Assembly: GCA_013397455.1 (NCBI GenBank)
Contig: VYZB01000729.1
Location: 129,822-193,821 of the forward strand
Direction: 5' to 3'
Length of the DNA: 64,000 nt
Source: Crotophaga sulcirostris
Lineage: Eukaryota > Chordata > Aves > Cuculiformes > Crotophagidae
The translations under genes and the position numbers were made by a program. Every line of letters starts with the position of its first letter. Position 1 is the first letter of the stretch. The notes under the pieces are model-generated. The model ran no database searches. It was not told where the DNA came from and saw only the letters and a list, made by a program, of their open reading frames with translations. Positions 20,611 to 33,800 of this stretch are shown here, in pieces.

Positions 20611-23600
20611 GCCAGGGAAGAAGGGTGCTGGCTGGTCCTCTGGTGGAGCAGGTGGAGGTGTGCACCACGGACCTCTGGCGCTCCCAGCTGCGTCTCAGGT
20701 GGTTTGCGCTAAAGAACCGAGTTTGATATCTAAACGTGCAGGGACTCGTGAGCTCAGTGGTGGTCCCAGTGCCATCTCTGGTGGCTGTCCTGGTTCCACA
20801 GAGCTGCACTGAAAATGGGGCTTCTCCTTCTTTAAAGCAATTTCTAAGCTGATTTCCCCATTCTATTTCCAAGACCTGGCATTGGGCTTGCTTAGCACTG
20901 CATGGGTTGAATAATGATGGTGACAGAACATGTTCCGAACAGCAGCAAGAGGTCATGAGGGCTTCCTTCCATCACAGAGCAGTCACATCCAAGCCCTGGG
21001 AGGGCTCTCACCTGTCTGACTGTCTTCTGGTCCTTCCCATGTCCCTGCATAAGGATGCTCATCCCACAGCAGCATCACCACAAGCTGTTGGTAGCACAAG
21101 CTAGGTTTCTCCTAGCTGCTTTTGGCTGCACCTTCTCATCACATGGCACCTCAGGGCTAAGAAATGCTTGTTAGCCCCGGATTTCACCATAGGTTTCCTG
21201 ACAGGCTCACTGGGTCAGCCCTGACTTCCAGGAAACCCCTCACTCTGAGCCGAGCTGCAGCGGGGATCCGGTGCCGGAGTCCCTCCACTTCGTTTTGCCA
21301 AGAGACTTCGGCTCTGGCCAGCCTAGTGTAGGCTCTGCTGTACTTCCCAAGGGAACAGACTCTGCCAAGACAAGGGGAGAAAGGGAAGAGGTGCTGAGAT
21401 GTTTTTGCTTTGCCCCAAGCAATGTTCAGGCTAAACCAGCCCCTTACTCTCCACATGAACTTAAGCAGCCTTGGGAGTGCCCTGTGCCATAGCTGGCTCC
21501 CACGGGACACGGCTGAGCCTGGAGCAGCCCGGAGCCTCTGCTGCATCACAACCGGGGCTGCATCCCCCACCCACTCCCATCGTGGTCAGCCTGGCTGGCT
21601 GGAGGCTTCTGGAGCTTCGGGGGTCTGGAGCTGCATGTGAGACCACGGTTGGGCCTGGGTCAGCAGCTCTACCATTGCAGATGGTTTGAGTTAGCGCTCA
21701 AGACACATTAAAGCCAGCAAGGGTTTATATTTAGCTGGGTTTCTTTAAGAGGAAAGCCTTTTATCCTCCTGGCTGGTCATCCATCAAGCCCTTGGGAGGG
21801 CGGGGTCGTGTCTCCAAATAGATCCCACGGACAAGCAGCCACTGTGAAACCACATTTCCTCCTGGGAGGGCCCTCCAGAGACAGGCGCTGACTGTGGCGA
21901 GGCTGCCGGTCGCCAGCGCCAGAGCCACCGGTCACGGGAGCTGGCAGGGGCAGCAGAGCAGAGGCAGGGACAGAACCCACTTGGGTTCTGTCTTGGCATC
22001 GTGGCATTTAAGCTGCCTCGTAGCCCTGATCCTACAGTTCCTGCTTCTACTGCCTGGGGTGGAAACTGCAGCTGGAAATTTTCATCTCATTTTAACCAAC
22101 AAACAACACTCGGAGTTGCTCCAGTCAGGAATCTGGCAGCTACCGAGGTGTAACTCTGCTGGAGGGACACGCAGTTGCACCACTGTGGTGGAGTCCCCGG
22201 GGATGCTCACTGCAGCTGAGGGCAGCTTTGCTCTTCCTCAGGGCTGAGAGGCTTTTGCCATCTCACTGGTCCTCGCATCACCGCAGGGTTCGGTGGCAGC
22301 TGAAGGGAGGATGCTGGTGGTGAGGAAGGTTTTCTAACGCCATGTGAGGTAGCTCGGCTGCAGAGGCCCCTGGAGCCCCAGCTGTGAGCTGGTCACCAGG
22401 CACCCAACGCCAAACACAGCCCCCTCGATGGCTTTGCTGCATTTCTGGATCCTCGGGCAGCCCAGACACATCATTGCCATGGGAGTGCTCCTCTTGGGAA
22501 GGCTTGTGCTGCCAGGGTCCTCCTGACACTGCTGGGGCATCGCTGCGAGATGTTGCAGTGTGAATGCTTCAGCCAACACAGAAAAACTCAGTGCAGGAGA
22601 AACCTGCTGTCCAGGACCGGAAAAGCCACTTGGCTGGAAGTGCCTTTTACTCACGCCAGTATAAATTTTAGTAGATTGACTTCAGGTTTTTATTGGCATT
22701 GATGGGAGGGGAGCTGGACCCTGTTTCTGTGTTTCACAGCCCTGTGACAGCATGAGTGCTTTTGATCATTGCCATTCCCGTGGCTTTCCTGAGGACTGAG
22801 TATCCCTGCTGTGGGTTTAATTGCCATGGGTGGATTTGGAACCCCAAATCGTCCTCGTTCATTCTAGCAACTGCGGTTCCCACCCCACCAGTGCTGCTCT
22901 GCCCCACCAGCAGCCGAGGGTGAGTTTTGAGGTTCTAGGGACATCGATGTCTGAAGCACCCAAGGCAAATCTCAGCTCTGGGGCAGCAGGACCCATCTCC
23001 AATTGTACTGCTGGTTCTAAAGAGGTTCCCTCCCTGGGAAACTACCAGGGCGCTTGGGAGGGGCTCTGTGTGTGCACAAGCAAAACCAGTTTGGAACTGG
23101 AACCAGTCTGAGATTAAACCATTTCCTTTGCTCTCTTTCCAAGAATGAACTTTATTTTTCCAGTTGATCTGAAACAGGGAATATTGGGACTTGTTTTGGT
23201 TATTTTTTCCCTCCTTCCTTGTGTCTGGATGCTTTCCCAGAAAAACACAGAAAATGAAACATTTATTTTTCTTCCCAGTGAGAAAGTTTCTTCTTTTCTG
23301 GGAAGAGGTGCAAGGGTCGGACTAGAACTGCTCTCATCCTTGCTTTGTGAGGGGCAAATACAGATCATAAGGCACAGCCTGGCCCTGCTGCCCAGTGTCT
23401 GGTGTAAAGGCTGAAGGATGAGGATGTGAACACACCAGATAACCTGCACTTGTGACAAGGGAGCGTGTTCATTCCTGACAGCTCCACGCACTCGGGGAGC
23501 CCTTCAGGTTGCAAGGCCTCTGTGCTTTGGGGAGAAGAAAAGGGATGACTTTCCCCTTGGAGGAAACAGGGAGGTGCACGGGAAGAAATATGTTGGTTTA

Positions 23601-26429
23601 GCTCTCACTGGGTCAAGCAGTGTTTCAGTTCCAGTTTCCAGGCTGGACCCCGTGCCAAGCCAAGTGGACGCTGCAGGGGAGGCGTCCCTGGCTCGAGGAC
23701 CCTTTTGCTGTGCTGCCTCCTGGTCAGCCCTGGGGCCGCTCATCAGTTTGGTCTCCAGCCCCTTCCAGGGGGGCGCAATGAGGGCTCTGCAGCCCTGTCT
23801 CCTGTTATAGTTCCCAGCCTTCCTGGGATACTGGTGGCACAGCTTCCTGGGCAAGGTGATAGCCCAGGACTCAGGAGACAGAGCACCTCATTCCCTCTGT
23901 GCTTTGCTAGGGTGGTTTGTGTTCCAGGTTCTCCATTTCATGTCTTGCTTTTGAGTCCCTTAGCTGAGGGCCTGCAAGTGCCTCTGCAATGCAAAGGGCA
24001 GTAGAGGTACTAACTGTTCCAATATTATCCTACAGTTTTGCCCCAGAGCAACTGACAGTGGGTCCAGCTCTGAGGACCACACCGGGCTGTGGTGCCTGCT
24101 GCCCTGGGCAGCCCGTGCTGCCCTGGCTCCCCTCTCCCCAGGCTCAGCTTGCTGCCACAGCCAGCGCGGCAGAGGAAGGGGCTGACAATTCTGGTTTGCT
24201 CCCCACCTCCACTCTCCTGCTTTGAAGACCTCCCAGTAAGTAACCCAAGCCCAGAGCTGCGGTGGCAGATGCTTCTGGGGAGGAACTTCCAGTCTCCGAG
24301 GCTCTAACCGCCGAAGGAACCAGCCTCTCCATCCCCACAAATTACAGGCTCCTTCCTGCCCTTTACAGCCAAGCAGGGAAATGGATGAGAGAGAGCACGG
24401 AACAATCCCCCTACCACCTACCAGCCCCCTCGTGCTCCCCTCCTCTCCTCCAGCCCCTTATCCGGGCTCTGAGGTGGAGCTCTCAGGAAGGCGATGTGGT
24501 CTCCTCTGTGTGTGTGTGGATTAACCACCCCAGGAAAGGGCTGCACTGGTGTGTGAGTGCTGGAGCCGGCGGGAGCTGGCTGGAAGCACCGGCGTGCCGC
24601 AGCCTCCCCTTCTTCCACCCCTCTTTCCGAGGGCTCAGACACAGGTGTGCTGTGACACCCCCGCAGCGGGTGAGGAGGGAGTTGGAAGCAGAGGTTCTTC
24701 TAAGCCGTATCCTTTCTTCAAGCTCAGTCCTATTGTAAAATCACCTTGGAGACAAGCACAATCGCTAAAAGATAGAGGGTTTGGTAGTTCTCAGCAGTAC
24801 CTTAATTTAACTGTCGCTGAAGCCAGTGGGAACTTTCCAGTAGCCTCCCCTTTGGTGACAGCAGAGATGAGCTGACACTGAAACTGGCCTCAAGACCTGT
24901 TTGGTTTCACACCAGCAGGGCTGCACTGGCTTGAAAACTGGATTAACTTCAAGGCCACCAGTTGTGGCTATTGATTGCCAATTGTGGGCAAGACTGCTTG
25001 CATGTAGAGTGGGGCAAACATCTAAAGAACAAGAAAAGAGACCTTCCTCTTCCTCTGGATGGAGGCAGTGGGCTGTCAGCAGGGTGCTATGGCTTGAACC
25101 GAGGAGCTGAACCCTTTAAACCTGTGTGGCTGTCCACCAGACTGAAGATGTTGTGGGGCTCATCCTGGTCCATGCTCGCTTCCCTCTGCTGACTGATGGG
25201 AGATGTCTGCGGGTGGGGTCGGGAGGAATGCCCACAGTGTGGCATTTGGGCAGTGTGTGCTCCTGGCCTTTCCTTGTCCTGGGACCCCCCAGTCCTGAGG
25301 CAGAGCAGCGCGAGCCCCGACGCCTGCGCTTCTCGGCGAGTTCTGCTCCCCAGGCTGACTCCAGATGGAAAGATTAACAGAGAGAGCAGGAGCTTTTACT
25401 GTTTACAACAGCTCCTGGAAAGAACCAGCATCAGGAAACAAGAGGCAAGCATCTGCCAAGCCTGAGCAGTGTTAACATGCCCGAGTGGGGCTCACAGACA
25501 CAAACCTGGAGGGCAACGTGGGACAGCGCCGTCTGCCGACTCCAGCTCCACGAGGTGGCCAGTTTGCCATGTCCTTTGGTGACGTGCACAAACTTAATTA
25601 CCTTCCTTGTTAACAACTTGCAGCGGCTATTTATTCATAAAATCCACTTCGTGGGCCGTGAATTCACGCAGCCAAACAGCAGCAGTGAGGAGGTTCATTG
25701 CCTCCACGTTGCCCCGGGGCTGCCTGCGTGGAGAGGAGCCCACCGGTGCCTCCGTGGTGGCTGGGCTGAGTTTCACTGACTCATCACTACCTGCCACATC
25801 CATATTCCCAGTTCAGTTTGCCAATTCACGTTTTATTTAGCAACCAGTGACTCACCCCTAGGATGATGACAGTGGAGAGATGAAGCGATATGGACATTCA
25901 GGGCTCAGTTTCTTGGGGCCAAATGCTTCCTATGGTTCCTCACTCACACCACGGGCTGAAGGATTAGGTTTGCCGTTTTCCATTGCCCCGGAGAGGGAAG
26001 CATGGATCCCTTCAAGGACGCAAGGAGGGGACCTCAGTCACTGCTCTGGGACAGGGGAGAGGAGGAGGCACCAAGCGCAGAACCCGCGTGGCGGAGCCTT
26101 TGCCAAAGCTGTGCAACATCAGTTACAAAACATGAAACTGGGCTGAACTTCCCTGGTTTCAGGTTTCACATCTTGCTTTGGGCTGCAGCCAGGCACCTCC
26201 GGCCCCGATCGGGGAATTTTGGGGGTGACTTCCAGCAGCCCTGGCAGTGTCAGTGGAGTCTTGCAGGGTTTGATATTCGTCTTGCAACTCTTGGTTTTGG
26301 AAATCAGCCTGTTGAACCTGCCGTTTCTGTAAAGCAGCATCAAGCAAACAGATTTTTAGCCATCATAAAGCAGCAAAACCTCTCAAAACCAGCACCTAGT
26401 GTGCATCCTGTCAGCTGAAGAGGAAAAAA
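20611..26429. other. Intergenic, no supported gene
   Basis: No recognisable coding exons, RNA genes or complete mobile elements. An AT-rich patch with TTAATTA and TTATTCATAAAAT lies at about 25590-25680 and may be a conserved element. Confidence 0.45.
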
Positions 26430-26880
26430 TAAGGAGTCTTTTAGTAATTAATGTTATAGAACGAGTCAGGGTTGCTTTGCCATTTTGCTGGCTAGGCTGA
26501 TGGCACCTGATTAATGTGGATGGGATGCCTGTCACCAGATGTGATTTATATTTTTAAAGCAACTTAACCAACTGCAATTCATTTGCATCCTCCTAAAGGA
26601 CTTATAAGATTGGCATTTTCATCAGAACTGAAACATTTTCCTGATTTCAACTATATTTTTACTGCAAGAAGCTTCATCTTTACTTTGTTGCATCTGACCT
26701 CAATTTGATTTTTATAAAAAATACCATTTTAATAATATATTTTATTTGTAGGAGTGTTTTCTATTTGTTTGTATTGCATAGTGCCTCGTTTCATGTTACA
26801 CTGTGATGTTCTGACATGAGAAACTTTCAAGGAAAGTAAATTCAAAGATCAAGAACCTGGTTTTTTTCTCTGATTTGGGA
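26430..26880. promoter_or_regulatory. AT-rich block, candidate conserved non-coding element
   Basis: About 450 bases with low CpG and many TTTAAT, TTAAT and ATTTGCAT-type words, lying abruptly in GC-rich DNA. No repeat family or coding frame was recognised. ATTTGCAT at 26580-26587 is an octamer-type POU site. The enhancer role is inference only. Confidence 0.4.
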
Positions 26881-28614
26881 TGTAGTTTGGAGACAAATGG
26901 TTTGACATCATTTCCCACACAGTGGAAATTTGGTCAGCTTCTCCAAACACAAGCTCTGTTTGCATTTCCTAGGTGCAGTGGGATCCTCATTTTAGGGCAC
27001 TCCTCCCAGTGCCTTCACCCTAACCTCTCAGTCCTAACCTCTCTCTGGGGAAGATATCTGCCCCTCTTCTCCTGGAAGCTGTTCCTGGGATCAGAGGCGA
27101 GGAGAGGTCCTGGTCTCCCATGGGTGCTTGAGGTGACAGGGGTAAAACACCCCCGGCTTTGTTCTCCTTGAGGCTGTAGGATGTGCCTGCAGTGGCTCCT
27201 GCCCTCCTGCTGCAGCTCCCTTTGGCCCCACTTTGCTCCAGGCTATTTCAGACCCAGGAGGGTGGTTGGGCCAGGACCATAATTGCAGCCTCCTGCGGCT
27301 CCCTGGTGCTGCAGCCCCTTTGAAGCGACGCCCAGCCCCTCGCAGGGAGCCATGCACACCACAGGGCTCAGCCTCCCTGGCAGCTCTGCCCTAGGGGCCC
27401 TTTGGGAGGGTGGGAGTGGGTGAGGGACAAGGAAATGAAAAGAATGAAGGCTTTAAAAAAAACTAAGAAAGCCCAGAAACCATCTACCAAATATTTTATT
27501 AACCCTTCAAGTGCCCAAGCACATCCCTGGTGGGATCCATGCACGTGCAACTGGCTGTTTCCACTCCTGAGTAAAACCAGACTGTGTCAAGAAGAGGTTC
27601 CTCATCAATTAGAAGAAATCAGGGGTCTCTCCCCGACACTGGCTGGCCCTGACCAGCTCCATCCTCTGGCCTGAGTGACCTGGCACCACCCACCACCCTT
27701 GGACCGTTCCCTATTTCAGCTGGCTCAATGCTCCTGAAACTATTCGGGGTACAGGTGAGGTGACTTCACTGGCTGTGATGCTTTGAGGTCCTGCTCGTGG
27801 CATCTTGTGAGCACGCTGTGCTCCTGCTTCCATTCCTGCAGCCTCCCTGTGGACTCAGTGTCTGCTTTACATCTTTGTGTGTCCCTTGTGACCTGAGCCT
27901 GAGGTCAGGTTTTGTTGTCCTCAGCCCGCCTCTCTCAGCTCAGTCTGGGCTCTCTTTTCCCTCTGTAAGAACTTCTCACCCAGGGTGGCACAGATGACTG
28001 TGGCACAGCAGGATACGAACCTGAAATTGATTTGTATTTGTTTTTGCAAAAGCAAATATTGAGGTGTGGATTAGCTAAAGTTTTCCCCTGAGCCTGACCA
28101 TGAGATTGCCAAAACACTTCAGTAGTTGCTTCCTCATTTAATCCAGTGTGTTTTCTGTTAAGGATAGGCTCAAACCAAAGCCCTCATTCCCTTGAACATG
28201 GACATACCTTCATCTGGATTGTGTAGCTTGGGGCCATTTCATGTCAGTTGTATTATATTTGCTTGTGCAATGAACTTGCTTCCTTAAAAGCGATGTTGCA
28301 GCTAGGAAATGCAGCTGGTTTTCACATTCCCGGTGGTGTGTTTGCTCCTTAGCAGTCAGAGGGTACAAACAGCATCTGCACGCTGTCCTGACAGGCACAG
28401 GGTGGGTAATTGCTGTTGCTGTGACAAAAAGGCGACCGGTACAACTGGAGCTGGGAAGTGGCTTCCATATGGGAGGAAACAAAATAAGAGTCTCCTGCTT
28501 GGAGAAGGGGTTTGAAAGAATGCGTGATAAAGGTCTACAAAATCATGTTTGACTCAAAATCACAAAAAGTAGGGGGTATGTAATGCAATTATCATGCATG
28601 TATTACTCTGGATG
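26881..28614. other. Intergenic, no supported gene
   Basis: No coding, RNA or repeat feature that I can support. Confidence 0.45.
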
Positions 28615-28742
28615 GGGCTTTAAGCAGACTGTCCAGTGGGAGGTGTCCCTGCTCATGGCAGGGGAGTTGGAACTGGATGGGCTTTAAGGTCCCTTCCAAC
28701 CCAAACCATTCCATGATTCTATGATTTAAAAAAAAAAAAAAA
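28615..28742 (+). repeat. CR1 LINE 3' terminal fragment
   Basis: Shows the CR1 end phrases gtccagtgggaggtgtccct, ctcatggcagggg, gggctttaaggtcccttcca, then the terminus ccatgattctatgattt followed by an A run at 28728-28742. Confidence 0.93.
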
Positions 28743-30850
28743 GTAGAAGAAGCTGAGAGGGCACAGCAGGGGAAGGGCTGCTGCACCCAGGTGTATTCCT
28801 GCCCTTCTTGCATCAACTCCAGGCCTCTGACATGGAGTGTAACCAGCACCTGGGAGCCCCTGGTCCAGGCTGACGGGATCGCTCTGCAGCTCACGGTGCT
28901 GAGTGTACCTTGCCCTCAGAGCCAGGTTGCTGTGCAGCCCTCACCAATGGGCTGATCTTGGCGTGGAGGTGTTTGTTATTTTATTGTAATCTCTAGCAAG
29001 AAAACATTTTGTAAAGACCAGAGAGACAGCGCAGGGCAGTTTTAAGAACAACATTGCTCACTGTAAGTTACAGCCACCAAGAAACTCCCTCTCTGCCTCC
29101 TTGGTATCAGCAGGGAGTCTCCCGAGCTGCAAAGAGGTCTCAGCAACCTCTCACCAGCTCATTCTGAGTGTGATTCCCGCTCCCGTTTCCGCTCCCAGGA
29201 TGACACCAAGGTGTGAAATCGATAAGGGTGTCACCTGAGGTCGGAGCTCTCGAGGGCTGTGCTGCCTTGCGTTGTGTTTGGGTCTCCCAGGCATTATTGC
29301 GACACGCCACCGGCTCCAAAAGCTAAAACCAGAAACGTGGCTTTGATTATTCAACAGCTGGGACACGCTGGAAAACAAGAGGCATTTCCACAGCTGTGGG
29401 AAGCAGGTCCTGGTTCCAGGCATCGGAGGAACCGCACCGTCTAGTCAGCAGGATGAAGGGAGGGGAGCAGGCAGGGCACCGCGGAGATTGCGAGAGGGGA
29501 TGGGAGACAAAACAAGGGCAGGGACATCAGCGGGCGGAGGGGATCAGAGCCCGCAGGGTGGAGCCCAGCTGAGGCAGCAGAGCAACTGCCAGCCCTGCTG
29601 TCTGTGTTTTGCACCTGAGTTTGTAGGAGTCTCCTGGTTGCGGAGAAAGCTGCAACGGTGTCAGGCAGGTGAGATGCAGCAGGGATGGTTGTCTTTGGTC
29701 CAGCACGGTGACAGACAGCCCTCAAATTATGGTAACGGAAGCAGAATTATTCTCTGCTGTTCTCTTTCTGAGTGCTCAGCTCCACGGGATCTGTGGGCAA
29801 AGGCAGATGTGCTCTTTTCCCTGTCTGAACTCACCTCTGGTCCCAAATTAGGCAAAATCAACAGAGAAACATCCAGCTTTCACTTTCTTCTGGGCCTCAG
29901 GTTGGCTTCCCTTGTTCACCTGCTTTTGTAAGCTGATAAGGGGCAAAGAGAAACCTTCACAAGTAATTAGGAAAATGTAAAGCCCTGATTAGGAAAATGC
30001 AAACCATCATCAAGTTAGGAGGGTCATGAGAGGCTGAACTGATGGATGAACCTCTAGGATGATGCTACTGAACAAACAGCTCCAGGGCTGCACTTGGTGG
30101 CTTAGGAGAAAAGATGAATCCCAGCTGAGGAGCGTGGCAAGGAGTGGGCAGTGCTGAGGGTTTGTGCTCAGAGCGAAGGAGCTCGTGTGACGCTGGGTTT
30201 GCCCCCTCCACCAACCTGTGCCTGTTGACTGCGCGGTTGTGCCAGGCCCTTCTGCCTTGCATTTGTCTTTAGGGTGAGAAAAACCTTTTTCTCCAGCAGG
30301 AACCGGAGTGCAACTCTGAGTCATTCTCTTTTCCACCAGCATCTCCTCCTGTGCTGCCACTGGGGCTGTGGCAGCTCCCAGAGGGGGCTGGGACATCCTG
30401 GGGGGACGCAGAGGCGCTGTGTAGGAGCAGGGAGCCCCAGCCCTCACCTGCGGGACGTGGCAGCCTTTGTGCCCTCGCCCCAGGACAGATGGCTCAGGTC
30501 CTGTTGGGACAGCAGGGAGCTGAACCCGACAGCCTGCTGGCTTCTCCTCCCAGCCCACCTCCTGCCTCCGACTGTGCAAAGCACTGTCCCCACCACCCCT
30601 CCCGGCGCTGGCACTGCGCGGCTCCTCGCTGCTTTACCCACTCCGTCAGCGCCTTGGCAGCCGTGGGTGCTGCCCGCAGGGGCGCGGGGGTGTGGTGAGC
30701 TGGAGACGCCCCGCTTGTTTATTTGGTTACCGTTTTGTGGTTTTCGAAAGGTGCCTGCAGGTCTGCAGGAGAATCTGCTGCGAGATGGGCCTCGCCCTGT
30801 TCCCGGCTCCTCCTTGGGCCCGGCCGGTGCCGCACGGGCTCCGGTTTTCC

Positions 30851-30878
30851 GTGTGTGTGTGTGTACATGTGTGTGTGA
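30851..30878. repeat. GT/TG microsatellite
   Basis: Alternating GT interrupted by one acat unit. Short and imperfect. Confidence 0.8.
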
Positions 30879-33800
30879 GAAAGAGCAGCGAGAGCAGAGC
30901 CTTCGGGGTGACTTGCATCGCCTGCACATTCTTCAACTTCACCATGCAACAGATGGCAAGGGCTCTCAGGCATCCCATAATTAACCCTGTCCCTGCCAGG
31001 AGCTTTTGCAAGGTTAGAAAGAGGAGAGGACTTGTTTAACTTTCTTAATGATCATAAAATCCCCTCTGCAAGACTGGAAGAGTGGGGTTTCCCCAGGTCT
31101 GGACTGCGGTGTCCGGTTGCTCCACTTCCAGCATCCAGAGCGTGCACCGCGCTTTGGGAGATCCGAATGAAGGCTGCATCTTCATCCCTTTTCTTGTCCT
31201 TATGAGAAATCCATCTCCAATATCATTCTTGGCTTAGCATACATACAAAGTGGATTTAAAGTGCAAAAGTTCATTTTGACAAGAATCACAGTTACAAATT
31301 TGCATCATGCAATGGTAGCTCACCCCATTCTGCATTTCTGTTCCTCTTACCAATGTGATGATCACATGCAGGGGCTCAAGCTGAGGGCAGAGATTCCCTC
31401 TGATAAAAACTGCTCAGACTGCAGGAAGCAGTTGCCCACCTGAGAACTCCCTAGAAACGACAAGAGAGTGTGGTCATTCCCACTCATGGGGTTGAATCAC
31501 GCAGGGAGGGCGCGTTTCCCGTGGGCCTCAGGGCTGAGAGGTGATGCAGATTTTCTGATTCGCGCTGGAGGAACTGAGCCACAAACCCATCCTTCTCCTC
31601 TGTTGCAAAACACACCTGCGGCACCCCTGATGTGCAGACCCTTTGGGTGCAGGTGTGCGCGGTGGCGCTGCCCAACAGCTTGGTAACACCTGATCCAAAG
31701 GGTGAAAACAGAGGAGCCATCTCTGCCGCGCGGTGTCTGCTGGGCCGGAACCAGGCCCTGGCAGCGCGTCAGGTGCTGGGTCCCTGCAGGGAGCAGCGGG
31801 GCCGTGTCGGCGAGCAGGTACCAGGAGCCACAGCAGGTTGGGAGTTTCGTGCTGCCCGAGGGGAGAACCCCACCTTCTGAATCACCTGCCACGCTTCCTG
31901 AGCACCTCGCTCTTCCCTGCGCATCTCCCACCAGAGCCCGGCCCGGCCCCGCTGCGCGGCTCGGCCTGCAAACCCCGCGCACGGGACGGGGCTGTGGTGT
32001 CAGACAGCGTGCGGGGAGCAGCCGGGGCAGAGAGCTGGCTGATTCACAGCAAGGCTCCTGCTGACACACATTGGCCTGGTGTCCCTCAGTCCCCGTGCAG
32101 TGTCAAGCTGCCATGCCATGATGTCAGCTCCGAGAACGAGTTGCATGGCTTCAGTGTGATTTCAGGACCTGTGACACCGAGCCAGCTGGCAGGGATGGTT
32201 CTTTTTGTGACAACCTGCCCGTTCACAGGCTCCTGGTGCTTCCTTTTCCTCTTGTCTGGGCAAAAGCAGTTGGCATCTGGGCTTTGGGCTGTACGGGCTG
32301 TGTAGGTGTCACACGCCCTTGCTCTGCCAGGCAGGATGGGGATGGAGGAGGTTTCTGATAGCACCCAGGACTGCTAAGTGTGGAAAGATCTTCTGTTGCC
32401 GCTAAGGGACTGCTTGTGATCACCACTCATTCAGAAATGTGGCACCTTTAATGCTGGTTTAATGTTAACCTAGAAGGGAAGTTCTACCACCTACAGAGAA
32501 AGCCTTTTCTTCCTGGGCACAAGCTTTGGATCTTCTCTTTGACTGCTGTGGGCATGAGATGGGCAAGCCCGTCGTTCGTGGCCTGACAGTAAGAGCTGTT
32601 CGGAGCGGGCACGGGCTTGGCTTTGGCTTTTTGCAGTGCCAGCAGCATGGGATTGTCACCCCTGCATGCAGATCCCAGGCTTTACTGTTCAACAGGTACT
32701 TGTAATACAACTGAATAAACATCGCACCTGACCAGCCAAAGGGCCTCTGGCTACGAGGAGGATCAGTGCTCCGTGAGCTGCATCAGCAGAGCCCTTGTGC
32801 GGGCCCAATCCTGCCTCCCTCGCTGACACGAAGCCAATGGGCTGCACCGGCTGAGAAAACTGGGCTGGGAAAGAGAACTGGAAAATAACCTGATTCATTT
32901 TCCCCTGTGGTGCTGAGGGGCTCCATGTGGAAGCAGGAGGTGTTTGCTCAGTACTGTGTTGTGAGGTGGTGGGATGGCCAGAGATGCTGCGCAGGAGTCC
33001 CCACTCCTTGTCCCCGTCTTTAACCCCTGAGTGGCCGTTGTGGCCATAGCTGAGACCAGGATCCAGGGCGAGGTGACAGGACCCTTGGCTGTGAGTCCCT
33101 CAAGGCAGGAGCAGAGCCCGACATCCTGACTCCCAGTTCCCTTCCTATCTCTCACTCCCACCATGGCTGGAAATAGAGCTGAGAAGCCTTGGCCAGCAGC
33201 CCCTGCCCCAGCCACCAGTGCCTCCCCCACTCCCTGTAGAACACGTTCAGTCCTTGTTCCAGCAAGAACATCGTGGCTGCCCGCGAGTCACTTTAAGTTG
33301 TTTTTCTGGTCATTTCCTTAGCGCTGCCCACTCCCAGAGCAGCTCTGGGTTTTGCCCTTTCATCCTTTAATCCGGAGCCTGGCAGTAGGTGGGGAGGCAG
33401 GAACCATGCTGGGTCGGGAGCACAGGGAGGCGTTGATGGGGGGGCTGATCCGGTTCATGAAATCACGTCTGAACTGAGCAGTGCTCTCCACGGTGACAGA
33501 GGGGAGCGAAATGATAGATTGCTGCTTCCTTGCAGGCTGCAATTTAGTCCTCCCGTTGCGACCTTCCCTGCAGTTAATAAGCACCCTGCCTGCTCCGGGG
33601 AGGCTGCTGCGGCTGTGGAATACGTAACCCAGAGGGACCCGAGCTTTCTAGGATTCAGGGGAAGCGTCTGGTAGGAGTGGGGATTGGTCAGGAGCTGTGC
33701 CAAGTGTGATCCAAAGAAGTGGAACTTAATTCAGACTCTCAGAGTTACTCGTGGCTGATGCTCTGTGCTCAGCCTTGGGCCTGATTCATCTCAAACGCTG

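Noticed and set aside
20312..20956. 214-codon minus-strand frame over the CpG islet
   Set aside because: Composition-driven frame with no domain, no conserved start context and competing frames on the + strand.
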